64,000 bases of DNA from Schistocerca nitens (lineage: Eukaryota; Arthropoda; Insecta; Orthoptera; Acrididae). Both the position numbers and the translations under genes were made by a program. The notes under the pieces were generated by a model that searched no databases, was not told where the DNA came from, and was given only the letters and a program-made list of their open reading frames with translations. Of the stretch, positions 1 through 11,632 are shown in pieces (position 1 is the stretch's first letter; the number at the start of each line of letters is the position of its first letter). Location: NCBI RefSeq assembly GCF_023898315.1, contig NC_064619.1, positions 501,366,594-501,430,593 of the forward strand, read 5' to 3'.

Positions 1-973
1 GTACGGATGCACGCCAAGACCGTAGGATCCTACGCAGTGCCGTAGGGGACCGCACCGCCACTTCCCAGCAAATTAGGGACACTGTTGCTCCTGGGGTATC
101 GGCGAGGACCATTCGCAACCGTCTCCATGAAGCTGGGCTACGGTCCCGCACACCGTTAGGCCGTCTTCCGCTCACGCCCCAACATCGTGCAGCCCGCCTC
201 CAGTGGTGTCGCGACAGGCGTGAATGGAGGGACGAATGGAGACGTGTCGTCTTCAGCGATAAGAGTCGCTTCTGCCTTGGTGCCAATGATGGTCGTATGC
301 GTGTTTGGCGCCGTGCAGGTGAGCGCCACAATCAGGACTGCATACGACCGAGGCACACAGGGCCAACACCCGGCATCATGGCATGGGGAGCGATCTCCTA
401 CACTGGCCGTACACCACTGGTGATCGTCGAGGGGACACTGAATAGTGCACGGTACATCCAAACCGTCATCGAACCCATCGTTCTACCATTCCTAGACCGG
501 CAAGGGAACTTGCTGTTCCAACAGGACAATGCACGTCCGCATGTATCCCGTGCCACCCAACGTGCTCTAGAAGGTGTAAGTCAACTACCCTGGCCAGCAA
601 GATCTCCGGATCTGTCCCCCATTGAGCATGTTTGGGACTGGATGAAGCGTCGTCTCACGCGGTCTGCACGTCCAGCACGAACGCTGGTCCAACTGAGGCG
701 CCAGGTGGAAATGGCATGGCAAGCCGTTCCACAGGACTACATCCAGCATCTCTACGATCGTCTCCATGGGAGAATAGCAGCCTGCATTGCTGCGAAAGGT
801 GGATATACACTGTACTGGTGCCGACATTGTGCATGCTCTGTTGCCTGTGTCTATGTGCCTGTGGTTCTGTCAGTGTGATCATGTGATGTATCTGACCCCA
901 GGAATGTGTCAATAAAGTTTCCCCTTCCTGGGACAATGAATTGACGGTGTTCTTATTTCAATTTCCAGGAATG
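1..973 (+). mobile_element. Tc1-A element, copy 1, cut by window edge
   Basis: This is the 3' two thirds of a Tc1/mariner DNA transposon whose complete form (1422 bp) occurs twice more, at 32275-33696 and 53998-55419. The right inverted repeat ends at 973 (complement reads CATTCCTGGAAATTG) and is followed by the TA target duplication at 974-975. An AATAAA signal lies near 911. The left end and the transposase start are outside the window. It is colinear with the other two copies throughout, so its identity is secure. Confidence 0.93.
3..878 (+). pseudogene. Tc1-A transposase, copy 1, 5' part outside window
   Basis: Cut-and-paste transposase of the Tc1/mariner superfamily, seen from within its N-terminal DNA-binding half to the C terminus. 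The frame is open. The catalytic block QQDNARPH and the motif WPARSPDLSPIEHVW are intact, but the residue after the first catalytic Asp is Lys (SDKS) where the intact copy 3 has Glu (SDES). The normal stop codon TAG has become TGG, so the frame runs on about 20 codons to 878. It is probably inactive. It has no upstream methionine here because the 5' end is missing, and an internal ATG at 297 is not the true start. Confidence 0.85.
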
Positions 974-1182
974 TAGATCTACAGTGCACATATGCATATA
1001 TTTCAGCCTAAAATTGAACAACACAATGTTAATGATTCTCACTGTACATTTGCGAACAAACGTTTGTATGGTCAGAATTGAAGTTACTTCCTTTATAAAG
1101 GAAGATTCTCTAATATTTGCTCACCTCTTTCTGCGTGATTATACGTTCATCCTTGTGCTTCTTGTCTTCGTAAGTTTTCCTT

Positions 1183-1386
1183 GGTTCAAATGGTTCAAAT
1201 GGCTCTGAGCACTATGGGACTCAACTTCTGAGGTCATTAGTCCCCTAGAACTTAGAACTACTTAAACCTAACTAACCTAAGGACATCACACACATCCATG
1301 CCCGAGGCAGGATTCGAACCTGCGACCGTAGCCGTCTCGCGGTTCCAGACTGCAGCGCCTAGAACCGCACGGCCACTTCGGCCGGC
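1183..1386 (-). repeat. tRNA-headed SINE (family S1)
   Basis: A roughly 200-bp retroposon read on the minus strand: a tRNA Leu/Ser-like type II head with Pol III box A (TGGCCGAGCGGTTCT-like) and box B (GGTTCGAATCC), then a tail with the block GGGGACTGATGACC and ...AAGTCCCATAGTGCTC. It is flanked by a 13-bp target duplication, GTAAGTTTTCCTT, at 1170-1182 and 1387-1399. This is the most abundant repeat in the window, with near full-length copies also at 8240, 11894, 13124, 14021, 16417, 23893 and 36943. Confidence 0.93.
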
Positions 1387-1399
1387 GTAAGTTTTCCTT

Positions 1400-1904
1400 C
1401 AAGTAGCATGAAAACTATTCGCTGCCACTATGAGTTTACTGTTACTACCTGATTCCGGCAACTGCTTACTAAAGAAAGCTCGTTCTTGCGAGACGATGCT
1501 TCCGCGGTGAGGGCATGTATGGCAGGGAGTACGTATATAGGGGCATAATTAGCTGACTTTTGTTCCGCTCGCGATTGATGCGCGAGAACGACGACTTCAA
1601 TATGAATTCTTACGAGTCTATATGGAAACTAATTGACAGATGTGATAACAATCAACCCAGCATGACAGATGATGTCTATGAACTCTTTCTGTGGTAAAAG
1701 CGCATATCGCTATAGCAATCCATTTTAAGTGGCAGATTACAGTGTACAATAAATATCTGGGCTTTCTGCAGCCAGATTCAGCTAACGTAAAAACCAAGAA
1801 TTTCCATTAGTAAATCCAGAGAAACTGTGGTCAAAACGTCGATTTTATTCATTTAGTGGCTTATTTTAAAAATCGACGTGGCTCTACAACCAGAAGACTT
1901 TCAG
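1400..1904. other. Unassigned AT-rich stretch
   Basis: No gene, recognisable repeat or strong structure is visible. It lies between the SINE and the rearranged RTE LINE. The 5' junction of the LINE is approximate, so a few tens of bases here may belong to it. Confidence 0.4.
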
Positions 1905-2271
1905 TAACAGTGTGGAGGGTAGCCTTCAATATATTCTTTCTATCTCTCCGCTCTCTCCTCTGCGTTTAACCCTAGAATTCCATTACACTCTTAATGTTTC
2001 CGCTCTTGCTTTTAATTCCACGAAAGATTATTCTGACTTTCCCCGTATACTGAGTCAGTCATTCCGACAACCTTTTCTTTTACTATTTCTCCCTGTTTTT
2101 GCTGCAGCCATTTGCCTTCGCATCCCTGCATTTCCTATTTATCTCTTACCTAAGAGATGTATATTGCTGTATTCCTGTCTTCCCTAACACATTTGTACTT
2201 CCTTCTTTCGTCAATTAATTGAAGAATTTCCTCTGTTACCAAAGGTTTCTTTACAGTTACGTTCCTAATAC

Positions 2272-3048
2272 TTATGTTTGTCTTTCCATCTGTGATTGCT
2301 TTTTCAAAGACTTCCAGTTATCTTCAACGCAGCTGTCTCTTCTGCTACTCCTTAACGCAATATCCACATCCTTGACGAACTTCAAACGAGTCTCATCCTT
2401 GCTCAATGCTTCAGTATCTCGTTTCCTTCCACACTGACTCTCCCGTATGATTCTCTTAAACTTCAGACTACTCTTCATCAATACTAAATTGTTATCTAAG
2501 TCTATGTCTATTCCTGGGTACGCCTTACAACACAACATGCTACTTGGTACCCTCTATTTGACTATGATGTAATACAGCCGTAATCTTCCCGTGTCTCCTG
2601 GCCTTTTCGACGTATACCTCCTCTTCTTGTGCTTCTTGGACAATGTGTTCGCCATTACAGTCTGAAATTTATTGCACATCACAATATTAGTCTTTCTTCT
2701 CTCTCATTCCTTCTACCAAGACCGTATTTGTGAGCAACATTTCTCCTACTCCTTCCCCTACAATAGCACTCCAATATCCAATGATTATTAGATTTTCATC
2801 TCCTACTATGGGCTGAATTACCCGCTCGGTATCCTCGTAGTTATACTTTCTCTATATATTCATCTTCTGCTTGCGATGTTGCCATGTATACCTGAACTAT
2901 TGTTGTTGGCGTTGGTCTGCTGCCAATTCTGGTGAGAGCAATCCTTCCTATTAACAACGAATCCTACTCCCGTTATACCATTTTCAGATGTTGTTGATAT
3001 TATCATAGACTCTTCTGGCAAGAAATCTTTATATTCTTTCCATTTCAT
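2272..3048 (-). pseudogene. RTE LINE endonuclease/linker remnant
   Basis: Degenerate coding sequence for the apurinic-type endonuclease and linker of an RTE-like LINE. On the minus strand a piece reads MKWKEYKDFLPEESMIISTT... (3048 downward) and a second piece contains AYPGIDIDLDNNLVLMKS (2538 downward), equivalent to the SDHN region of the endonuclease. Stops and frameshifts separate the pieces. It matches the order of the same region in the LINE at 31668-36372. It is non-functional. Confidence 0.7.
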
Positions 3049-3317
3049 TCACAGACACCCACTATATCTAGATTGAGCCTTAGAATTTCCCTTTTCAGAT
3101 TTTCTAGCTTCCATGCCACGTTCTAACTTCTGGCATTCCACACTCCGACTCGTACTCGTAAAATGTTACCCTTCCGTTCAGTATTTTTCTCTCATGATCA
3201 CCAAGGAACAAGTGCTCGGATTAAAAAAGGATGTAAGATAGGCATGCAGTATTTTGCCCCTACTGTTCAATCTATACAACGAAAAAGCAATGACGGAAAT
3301 AAATGAAAGATTGAAGA

Positions 3318-3671
3318 GTGAGGTTTAAACGCAGGTTGAGGATATCAATGATAAGATTCGCTGATGACATTGTCACCCTGAGAGAATGTGAAGAAGAATT
3401 ACAGGATCTGTTGAATAGATTGAAGAGTCTAATTAGTAGAGAATATGGATTGAAAGTAAACCGAAGAAAGACGAAAGTAATGAGAAGTAGCAGAAATGAG
3501 AACAGCGAGAAAATTAACATCAGAATTGGATATCACGGAGTAGATGAAGTCAAGGAATTCTGCTACCTTGGGAGCAAAATAACGGATAACAGACGAAGCA
3601 AGGAGGACATAAAATGCAGACTAGCAAAGGCAAAAAGGGCGCTCCTGGCCAAGAGAGGTCTACTAGTATGA
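3318..3671 (+). pseudogene. RTE LINE reverse transcriptase fragment
   Basis: An open stretch of 117 codons covering RT palm motif C (RFADDIVTL, the FADD catalytic aspartates present) and the thumb region with VDEVKEFCYLGSKIT, a block diagnostic for this LINE group. Just upstream, 3200-3310 encodes a degraded QGCxLSPLLFNLY motif. Downstream, 3680-3980 contains out-of-frame remains of the C-terminal region. The fragment carries no complete enzyme. It belongs to the 5'-inverted LINE copy in which it sits. Confidence 0.75.
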
Positions 3672-3995
3672 AACATCGGCATTAATTTTTGAGAATGTAC
3701 ATTTGAAGCACAGTACTGTATGGTAGTGAAACATGATCTGTGGGAAAACTGGAACTGAAGACAATTCTAGCATTTGAGATGCGATGCTAACAGCAGATTG
3801 TTGAAACTAAGATGGACTTATAAGGTAAGGAACGTGGAAGTGCCCGGAAGAATAGGCGAAGAGAGGAACATATGGAAATGTACAGCAAGACAGTGACTGG
3901 AATACATACAACAAATAACTAAGGATGTAGGTTCGAACTGCTACCCTGCAATGAACAGGTTGGCATAGGAGACCGCATCAAATGAATCAGAAAAA

Positions 3996-4312
3996 TAATG
4001 ACATTAATCTAATACTACAGATTATGTGATGGCGATACATATGTCACTAGTGTTGCGGAACGGTAGGTCTTCAGACTTAAAAGAATACAGTGTAGCATGA
4101 AGCCCTGAAGATCACTATCAGATCCTCTTACTGTCGTGGCATGGAACTAAATGTGCCTGGGTATGTCCAGGCACAATGTTAGTCATGTAATTTACTTAGA
4201 TATGTGGGGACAAGCGTTACAGAAAATGAACTAGTAGGGTTCGAATCTTCGTCTGAATAGTCAGATTTTGATTTTCTTTTGAATTTCAGTAAAGCAGTAT
4301 CGCCAAATACTG
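3996..4312. other. Unassigned stretch
   Basis: I see no gene or repeat here. It separates the RTE copy from a SINE tail fragment and the Tc1-C element. Confidence 0.35.
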
Positions 4313-4425
4313 TGGTGCTTCCTTGTACGACGACATGGCCGATTTCCTTGTCCACTCAGACCTTGAAATTCCGAGTCTAATGATCTCGTCATTGACGGGA
4401 GATTAAAACCTAATCTTGCTTCCAA
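4313..4425 (+). repeat. 5'-truncated SINE (family S2) tail
   Basis: Matches the 3' body of the SINE at 43498-43743: the segment 'catggccgatttccttgtcc' and then 'tctaatgatctcgtcattgac' correspond in order. The tRNA-like head is absent. Diverged and old. Confidence 0.55.
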
Positions 4426-4764
4426 GCATGTTTGCATGAAACTCGACGAAGTAACATTAATATTGTTGCTAAATGACTGTATTAAAGAAAAATGCTGACC
4501 AGCCGCAGCTTGCACACTTCAACTGGCAACACGTCAGGCGAATACACAGGCCAAAAAAAGGAGTGGTGCCTGCATTACTCACGTATACTATCGGACCAAA
4601 AGTATCTGGACACCACTATGTAATGCGGAACTGACCACTAGGTGTCCAAGAACCGGACCGGCTAGTACAACAGGAGGTGGTGTAACCGGGTTTTCTCTTT
4701 TGATGGTAGTCAGTTGTCAGGATGAGCATTACTGCAAAGGCATTTGATTCTAAAGCATTATGTC

Positions 4765-5880
4765 AGGATTAAAAACACTTAATAAATTCCTTTTTTCTCT
4801 TAACAACATGTGGGCAGGGTGGGTTCTTCCTTGGCTCGGGTATGAGGTAGAATAAAACAGCATTTTTACATAAGATAACTTTTATTGAAGATTTGTACAA
4901 TGGTTTCCTTATTGGATTGTTCTGGCTGGAAGAGCGGCAGCTGTGTCGTTTGCGAAGCCTTGCTGCGTGAGCGGCGGCGTCTGATTACGCCTGGCGGTGT
5001 GTATCTTGTGTCACTGTGTCGTCCAGTTGACTGGAGACGCGCATCGTGAGGTGGCCCGTTTAATTATTGAGAACGAAGTCGTGAATCGGATGGTGATACC
5101 TTGGATGTGGCGTCCCAGTGTTTCTCTTCTCTATGCGGCCGCGTATGTCAATGTTGTGCGTCGGCCAGCGGAGCGGCGCGGCGGGGGAAGGCCAGCGTCC
5201 CGGACTCGAACAACGGACTCCAGCGTGCCAGTCTTCGGCTGTCAGATCTCCATCCCCAGCTCACAGGTGACTGCTGATATGAGGCCGTCTCCTTCCCGTC
5301 CTCACGAGTCACCCGGGTACGTAAAAATCAGTCTTCAAATACCTTATAACTTCTGTCTTCTGGCGGCGAGGCTGCTGCTTGCTATTCCATTACAGCGGTG
5401 GACTTGGTGCGTCTGTGTACGATGTAGTCTCTTCCTGCATGACGGTCTTCAGCACCGAAAGTGAACTGAAAACTACTCCTCTCGGGCCCACTGCATCTCA
5501 CGTATTTATTCACTTCAGTTCACTGGAGGTGAACGACTTAACGGTCATTACCTCTTCTGTCACGTTGAAAAGCTTCTCGAAGAATCTTCTTAATGTCGGT
5601 CATTGGCTCTTGGAATGTAGGCGAGGGCCTTCGATCACATGTGACAATTGAGAAACACGTGAGCCGGTGGGGTGATGCTCTGACGGCTGAATCGACAGCT
5701 TCCGCTTATGTGGGGAGGACGATGGCTTCTCCTGAACTTGCTGACTTGCAAGCGCCGGCTGTTGCCACGGCTGCTCTGCCCGCTGTTTGCCAGTGTGTAA
5801 TTCTTCAAAACTAAACTAAGTTTTTCATTTATTTTCTAATTTCTGCTTCACTTCACATTGATTTTACTAATTTATTTACC
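4765..5880. other. Unidentified insert inside Tc1-C
   Basis: About 1.1 kb that does not belong to the Tc1-C element around it. The left third is AT-rich, with ATAAAACAGC-type and TTTATTGAAG segments. The middle, 4920-5330, is GC-rich with CpG. The apparent 155-codon frame at 4997-5464 shows no recognisable domain and looks like an open frame in GC-rich DNA. I see no clear terminal repeats, so I cannot say whether it is an LTR, a non-autonomous element or captured genomic DNA. Confidence 0.4.
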
Positions 5881-5943
5881 TATCTTAAGTACCACTCAAC
5901 AGTGGGGAGTATTGTGTGTCAGTAGAGAAGCAGTAACAGCAGA

Positions 5944-6700
5944 ATGGCTTCGTCAGAAGATCTCAGTGAATTCGAACGTGGCCTACTCATTGGATTTCAC
6001 TTACGTAACATATCCATCTAGGACATTTCAATCCTTCCGAAGCTGCCCGAGACGTCTAGTGGTGATGTGACTGTGGAATGGAAACGCGAAGGAAGAGCCA
6101 CAGTTGACCCAAGACCAGGGAAACCTCATGCACTGACGCACAGGGATCCCCAGGCATTGCAAAGAGTGGCTACAAAATGTCGCGTGTAACCACTTGTGAG
6201 TTGCAAAGTGCCACTAGCAGTCCAAGAAGCACAGTGACTATGCGTAGGAGTACACTGGTTGAGCAGCTACTCATAAGCCACCCATTTCTGTAGTCGATAC
6301 TAAGCGACGCTTGAGGTGGCGTAAAGGGCAGCGCCATGACAGAAAACAGGTGATTAGGAGTGAAGAATCAAGCTGTATACTGTGGCAATCCGATGGAAGG
6401 GTTTGGGTTTGGCGAATGCGTGGAGAACGGCATCTGCCAGCATGTGTAGTGCCAGCAACCAAGTACAGAGGAGGTGATGTTACAGAATGGGTGTGTGTTT
6501 CGTTGCTAGCGTGTGCTCCTCTTACTGGGCTTACAGAAACGCAGATTGGCTGGAGGAAATGATTTTACAGCATTGTCTGCTGCGTGCGTTAGAGGAACAG
6601 TTAGGAGGTGATGATTTTTTATATCGGCATGTCCTAAAAGAGCGTATGTGAGACAATAGTTTGTAAACAATAAAATTCTTAAAAAGCAGTGGTCTGCCCC
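5944..6700 (+). pseudogene. Tc1-C transposase remnant
   Basis: Starts at an ATG encoding MASSEDLSEFERGLLIGF, the usual Tc1 N-terminal helix-turn-helix region. The rest is recoverable only by switching frames. Later pieces include an equivalent of the SDESxxxLW first catalytic motif (around 6360, 'SEESSCILWQSDGRVWVWR' in one frame). The second Asp/Glu block is not legible. Multiple frameshifts and stops show that it is long dead. Confidence 0.65.
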
Positions 6701-7642
6701 GACTCTGGACATGTACCGAATGAACACCTTTAGGATGAGTCAGAATGTTGTCTTCGCTCCAGAGCCCAGCATCCACCATCACTTCCTTCCTTGGTTTCGG
6801 CTCTTGAGGAAGAATGGACCGTCGTTCCTCCATAGACATTCAGGCACGTTACTGAAAGCGCCCCCAGCAGAGTTCAAACTGTCAGATGCGAAGGGAGAAC
6901 ACACCCCACATTAATGCACACTAAGAGGCGTCTGAATACTTTTGATCAAACAGATTCCTTACTATTTTATAGTCATTTAGAGCCGGGAACCTCGTAAACC
7001 ACTATTGCTCACAACGGCACATAACGCTGCACGTCTTCAGTGTGCCAAGCAAGACAGAAACCGGACAAGATCTGAGTGGAGCCGTGTAGTGATGTGTAAC
7101 GAGTCACGATCTACACTCTTTTCAGATTATACAAAGCATCTAGTGCAGCGACGGCCTAATGAGCGAAGTTTGCAACTTTCGTTGTACTGATTTGTTACTC
7201 AGGTTACATCCAATGACTACTTCATGTTCGAAGTCACTGAGCTCTCCTGGCCGACGCACTTTGCTGTTACTGCTTCTCCAATAACAAAAAATACATCCGA
7301 CTTCCTTTTATTTTTATTTATTTACTTTTATTGACTTATTTAACTTCTTGGTAAGAATTAGTGCCATCAAGCCGTCTCTCACATCTAACCAGCGTTCTAT
7401 ACGTTTTACATTCCATATATTACAGTAAACTTATTATAAATTTTTAAATTTAGAAAGTAGAAATTACAGTACTACGTATACGAGGGCCGTCCTCAAAGTA
7501 AGTTCCGTTTCTATTGCTATCCGCGGCAGCGCTACGATCGCAGTTCCGAGCATGCGCGGCAGTTACTCTGAATCAAGGAGAAGACATGTACGCTATTTTC
7601 AGATCGCTGCTACAGACGTGTGCTTTGTAGCGCTTCTTTATA

Positions 7643-8908
7643 ATGCCAGCCGTAACTGAAAAGGCCACCACGTGTGAAATCTGATCTGTGATTCGTTTTC
7701 TAAATGCAAAGAACGTTAAACCAAAGGAAATTCATCGGCAAATCTGCGAGGACTATGGACAAAATACTATGAGTGATTCCATGGTTAGAAAATGGGTCAG
7801 ACTGTTCAATGAAAGACGTGATCAAGTGCACCATGAAGAACGAAGTGGATGCCCGTCTGTGGTTACTGATGAACTGGTTCATACAATTGAAGAGATGATT
7901 CAGCACAACCGTAAGTTTACACTTAGTGCCCTTGCTATGGAAGTTCCACAAATCTCACGATCACTGATTCATGAAGTTATTACTGAAAAACTGAAATTTC
8001 GAAAGCTTTGCTCACGTTGGGTACCCAAAATTCTTACTGAACAACACAAAAAACAACGGATGAGCAGAGCACTTCAGTTTTTGACACGCTACAATAAAGA
8101 AGGCGATGGTTTTCTTTCTCGGATAGTCACGGGGGATGAAACGTGGGTATCGTACGACAACCCTGAAACAAAACGGCAATCAGTGGAAAGGAGGCACATT
8201 TCATCCCCAACGAAGGTTAAGCCTAAGCAAATCTTGACAATGGTTGAAATGGCTCTGAGCACTATGGGACTTAACATCTGAGGTCATCAGTCCCCTAGAA
8301 CTTAGAACTACTTAAACCTAACTAACCTAAGGACATCACACACATCCATGCCCGAGGCAGGATTCGAACCTGCGACCGTAGCGGTCGCGCCGTTCCAGAC
8401 TGAAGCGCCTCGAACCGCTCGGCCACCACGGCCGGCAAATCTTGACACCTCGAAAAGTCATGTGCACCGTTTTTTGGGACAGAAAAGGCATTTTGATGAT
8501 TGATTTCTTACCACGAGGCCAAACAATCAATGAAAATTGTTTCTACGAGACCATCAAAAAATTGCGCCACGCAATACACAACAAGCGCCGAGGATTACTG
8601 TCAAAAGGTGTTATTTTTTTCCACGATAATGCGCGACCTCAGACGGCGAATGTGAACAAACAACTTCACTGGGACGCGTTTGATTATCCTCCGTACAGCC
8701 CGGACCTCGCTCCTAGCGACTTTCTCTCTTCTTGCACCTAAAATCTTTCCTTGGTGGTCAACACTTCAACAATGATGACGAGCTGAAAAAACATGTTACC
8801 ACATGGTTGAATACACAAGCGGAAACCTTCTATGAAGAAGCCATACAAAAACTTGTGCCACGCTATGACAAGTGCCTACAAAATTTCGGAAGCTATGTAG
8901 AAAAGTAG
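7643..8908 (+). pseudogene. mariner transposase, DD34D type, inactivated
   Basis: Mariner transposase (irritans-like by its motifs; subfamily is my inference). In order: ATG at 7643; stop TGA at codon 14 (looks like CGA to TGA decay); helix-turn-helix region with VRKWVRLFNERRDQVHHEER; RWVPKILTEQHK; first catalytic motif VTGDETWVSY; SINE interruption after position 8239; TVFWDRKG; second catalytic motif HDNARPQTAN; YSPDLAPSDF with the third Asp. A 4-residue in-frame deletion leaves only about 30 residues between the last two Asp. A frameshift after SDF separates the C terminus (HLKSFLGGQHF... to FGSYVEK, stop at 8908). Confidence 0.9.
8240..8436 (-). repeat. tRNA-headed SINE (family S1) in mariner
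   Basis: Complete S1 SINE, minus orientation, inserted in the mariner transposase. Target duplication AAATCTTGACA at 8229-8239 and 8437-8447. Box A and box B of the tRNA-like head are both legible on the minus strand (8360-8436). Confidence 0.93.
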
Positions 8909-9429
8909 TTTAACAGTTGTAGATTTTTGTACAATAAATATTTTTTCTGCATCTGTACACGTCTGTTTTATATAAGCAAACGGAACTTACTTTGTGGACG
9001 ACCCTAGTAAAAAACACATACACGCAGTTCGCATTCATGTATCATAACCACAACAATAATTAGAGGTTACGGTAAGGTAGCGCTAGCAGCAATGGGCCTG
9101 GAGAAAGGGTTGGAAGAGGGAGGAAAAGAGGACTGTGATAATACATAGTTGAAGAATGTAAGGAAGGAGGAGGTGGCGTCACATAGAGAAAAAGAAAAAG
9201 AGGAGTAAGTGTAACTGGGAGAAGGCAGGAGCACTGATTTTAGTATTTGACAGAGGATAAGGTGGCCTTATAAGTTACTTTTGGGGAACGCTAAGAGAGT
9301 GGCAAAAGGAAGTGCTTCAACTCTTTCTTAAAAGCAGCAGGGCTTCGAATTGTGCGAAGAATGCAGGGCAGTTTGTTCCAGAGACGGACAGCAGCGACAG
9401 TGAAGGAGTTTGCAGAAGTTTTTGTGTTA

Positions 9430-9880
9430 TGAATGAGCACAGCTAGAATACTAGGTCACCTTGTGTTTCGCTCATGATAGCTCTAAAGGTGTTTAATGTC
9501 TGAGGTGAGGTACTGGGGTCCTTGATCCCAAGCTGCCTGTGTAGTACACGCAGCGCATGGTAGTCTCGTAACGTGTCTGGCCGCAGCCGCCCCAACTGAG
9601 CGTATAGAAGCACCGACATGGCCATATCGACGAATGCACACAAGCATACATGTCTAGCTCCAACCGTCTTCTGTTTTTACTCCTCGCGCCGTGTTAAATC
9701 ACATCACTATAGTGAAAGTTCGGCAGAACGAGAGATTGCACAAATTTACGTTTTAATCCCTTGAATGTAAGTTCCGAAAATTTTGTGAGCATAGAGGCTA
9801 GCGGAAGTCTGCCGGCACATGGCGACAGCATTCTGTGCCCAGTTTAGACGCTCATTCAAAGCTACACCCATTCCATCACT
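9430..9880 (-). pseudogene. Non-LTR retrotransposon C-terminal remnant
   Basis: On the minus strand, broken frames read GVALNERLNWAQNAVAMC-like residues and then LRDYHALRVLHRQLGIKD, resembling the thumb/C-terminal part of CR1- or R1-like reverse transcriptases ('LNxxLNWxxH', then a region before the stop). Stops interrupt it. The flanks 9010-9430 are purine-rich and have no other recognisable content. Family assignment is weak. Confidence 0.4.
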
Positions 9881-9965
9881 GCTTTCCGAGGCGGTGCTGT
9901 GATATGGAAGACTTAAAAGGAGGGCATCAGGTCACGCAGTTCTGAACTTGCATTACCCTCTACTA

Positions 9966-11174
9966 CACTGGGGCGCCAACCAAACTGGTATAGGCATGCG
10001 TATTCAAAAACAGAAATATGAAAACAGGCACAATACCACGGTGCGGTGGGCAACGCCTATATAAGACAACAAGTGTCTGACGCAGTTGTTAGATCGGTTA
10101 CTGCTGCTACAATGGCAGTTTATCAAGATTTAAGTGAGTTTGAACGTCGACGCACGAGCGATGGGACACAGCATCTCCGAGGTAGCGATGAAGTGGGGAT
10201 TTTTCCGTACGACCATTTCACGAGTTTACCGTGAATATTAGGAATCTGGTAAAACATCACATCTCCGACATCGCTGCTGCCGGAAAAAGATCCTGCAAGA
10301 GCAGGACCAACGACGACAGAAGAGAATCGTTCAGCGTGACAGAAGTGCAACCCTTCCACAATATGCTGCAGATTTCAATTCTGCGCCATCACCAAGTGTC
10401 AGCGTGCGAACCATTCAACTAAACATCATCGATATGAGCTTTCGGAGCCGAAAGCCCAGTCGTGTACCCTTGATGACTGGACGACACAAAGCTTTATGCC
10501 TTGCCTGGGTCTTTCAACGTCAACATTGGACTACTGGTGACTCGAAACATGTTGCCTGGTCGGACGAGTCTCGTCTCAAATTGTGTCGAGCGGATGGACG
10601 TGTACGGGTATAGACAACCTCATGAATCCATGGCACCTGCACGTCATCAGGGGACTGTTCAAGCTGATAGAGACTCTGTAATGGTGTGAGGCGCTTGTAG
10701 TTGGGGTGGCATGGTACCCCTGATACGTCTAGATTCGACTCTGAAAAGTGACACGTACAAAAACATCCTATCTGATTACCTGCATCCATTCATGTCCATT
10801 GTGCATTCCGACGGACTTGGGCAATTCCAGCAGGACAATGCGACACCCCACACGTCCTGAACTGGTGCAACAAAATGGCTCCAGGAACACTCTTCTGAGT
10901 TTAAATTCTTCCGCTGGCCACCGAACTCCCCAGATAAGAACATTATTGAGCTTATCTGGGATGCCTTGCAACGTGTTGTTCAGAATAGATCTCCGCCCGC
11001 TCGTAGTCTTACGGATTTATGGACAGTCCTGGAGGATTCGTGGTGGCAGTTCCCTCCAACAATACTTCAGACATTAGTCGAGTCCATGCCACGTCATGTT
11101 GTGGCACTTCTGCGTGCTCGCTGGGACCCTACACGATAACAGGCACGTGTACCAGAGTCTTTGGCTGTTCAGTG
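9966..11174 (+). mobile_element. Tc1-D element, copy 1
   Basis: A 1.2-kb Tc1 element between TA dinucleotides at 9964-9965 and 11175-11176. The left end reads CACTGGGGCGCCAACC and the complement of the right end CACTGAACAGCCAAAGAC. The same family occurs at 39865 (plus) and 44514 (minus), where the end is better preserved as CACTGAAAAGCCAAAGAAA. Its coding region is decayed. Confidence 0.8.
10112..11139 (+). pseudogene. Tc1-D transposase, broken
   Basis: Begins at an ATG in the context MAVYQDLSEFER, a typical Tc1 N terminus, but leaves frame within 20 codons. Recognisable pieces in different frames: 'VAWSDESRLKLCRADGRVRV' (first catalytic Asp, about 10550-10610), a QFQQDNATPHTS-like stretch (10823-10860), and WPPNSPDxxIIELIWDAL (about 10915-10970) with the Glu. 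The stop is near 11139. Several frameshifts and stops mean it cannot make a transposase. The same gene can be followed in the copy at 39865. Confidence 0.8.
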
Positions 11175-11385
11175 TATATCTACTTGATGACTCAATAGAT
11201 GCAATAATTACATTTAAAACATTTGGACGACAATGATACATAAGATACGAGAATTCAAACTTTATAGATGTAGAATTTGACACGTGCACGACTAGCTGGG
11301 AAATCTACATCTACATCTTCATATATACTCCGCTAGCCCCAAGCGGTGTGTGGCGGAGGGCACAATTCGCGCCAAAGTCATATTT

Positions 11386-11410
11386 CCCCCCCCCCCCCCC
11401 CCCCCCCCCC
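11386..11410 (+). repeat. C25 homopolymer
   Basis: Uninterrupted run of 25 C within the LINE 3' UTR. The true length may be uncertain because such runs are error-prone in sequencing. Confidence 0.9.
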
Positions 11411-11632
11411 ACTGTTCCACTCGCGGACCGAGCGAGGGAAAAACGACTGAACGCCTCAGTACGAGCTCTCTTATTTCCCATATCTTTGAATGATGACCAT
11501 TACGCGATTTGAAAATTAGTGGTAATAATATATGCTCTACATCCTCGGTGAAGACTGGATTTCGGAATTTAGTGAGCATCCCCTTCTGTTTAGAGCGTCG
11601 TATATCTGCAAGTGTATCGCACTTCAAACTTT

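Larger units (their letters stand above)
1905..3995. mobile_element. RTE-like LINE with inverted 5' half
   Basis: One non-LTR retrotransposon copy in two opposite pieces. From about 1905 to 3200 the endonuclease domain and the following linker read on the minus strand. From about 3200 to 3995 the 3' half of the reverse transcriptase and the C terminus read on the plus strand, ending in the RTE-type end (GACCGCATCAAA... then AATAATGAC). Around 1 kb of RT N-terminus is missing at the junction. The order, inverted 5' segment followed by sense 3' segment, is the signature of twin priming during target-primed reverse transcription. Family identity comes from the close relative at 31668-36372. Confidence 0.8.
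4589..6953 (+). mobile_element. Old Tc1-C element with internal insertion
   Basis: Terminal inverted repeats of a Tc1 element: left end CTATCGGACCAAAAGTATC at 4589 after a TA, right end at about 6953 whose complement reads CTGTTTGATCAAAAGTATTC. Between them are the 5' leader (to about 4760), an unrelated insert, and a decayed transposase (from 5944). A similar terminal repeat occurs at 48185 inside the FAS1 intron. The length of about 2.4 kb is explained by the roughly 1.1-kb insert. Confidence 0.7.
7481..9007 (+). mobile_element. mariner element with a SINE inside
   Basis: Terminal inverted repeats of about 28 bp: left CGAGGGCCGTCCTCAAAGTA from 7481, right end at 9007 as its complement. TA target duplications are at 7479-7480 and 9008-9009. 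It encodes a mariner-type transposase in sense. A SINE (8240-8436) with an 11-bp duplication AAATCTTGACA has inserted into the coding region, so the SINE is younger. Without the SINE the element is about 1.3 kb, normal for mariner. Confidence 0.92.

Noticed and set aside
4997..5464. 155-codon plus-strand frame
   Set aside because: Lies in a CpG-rich insert in Tc1-C; no domain and no convincing start; explained by composition.
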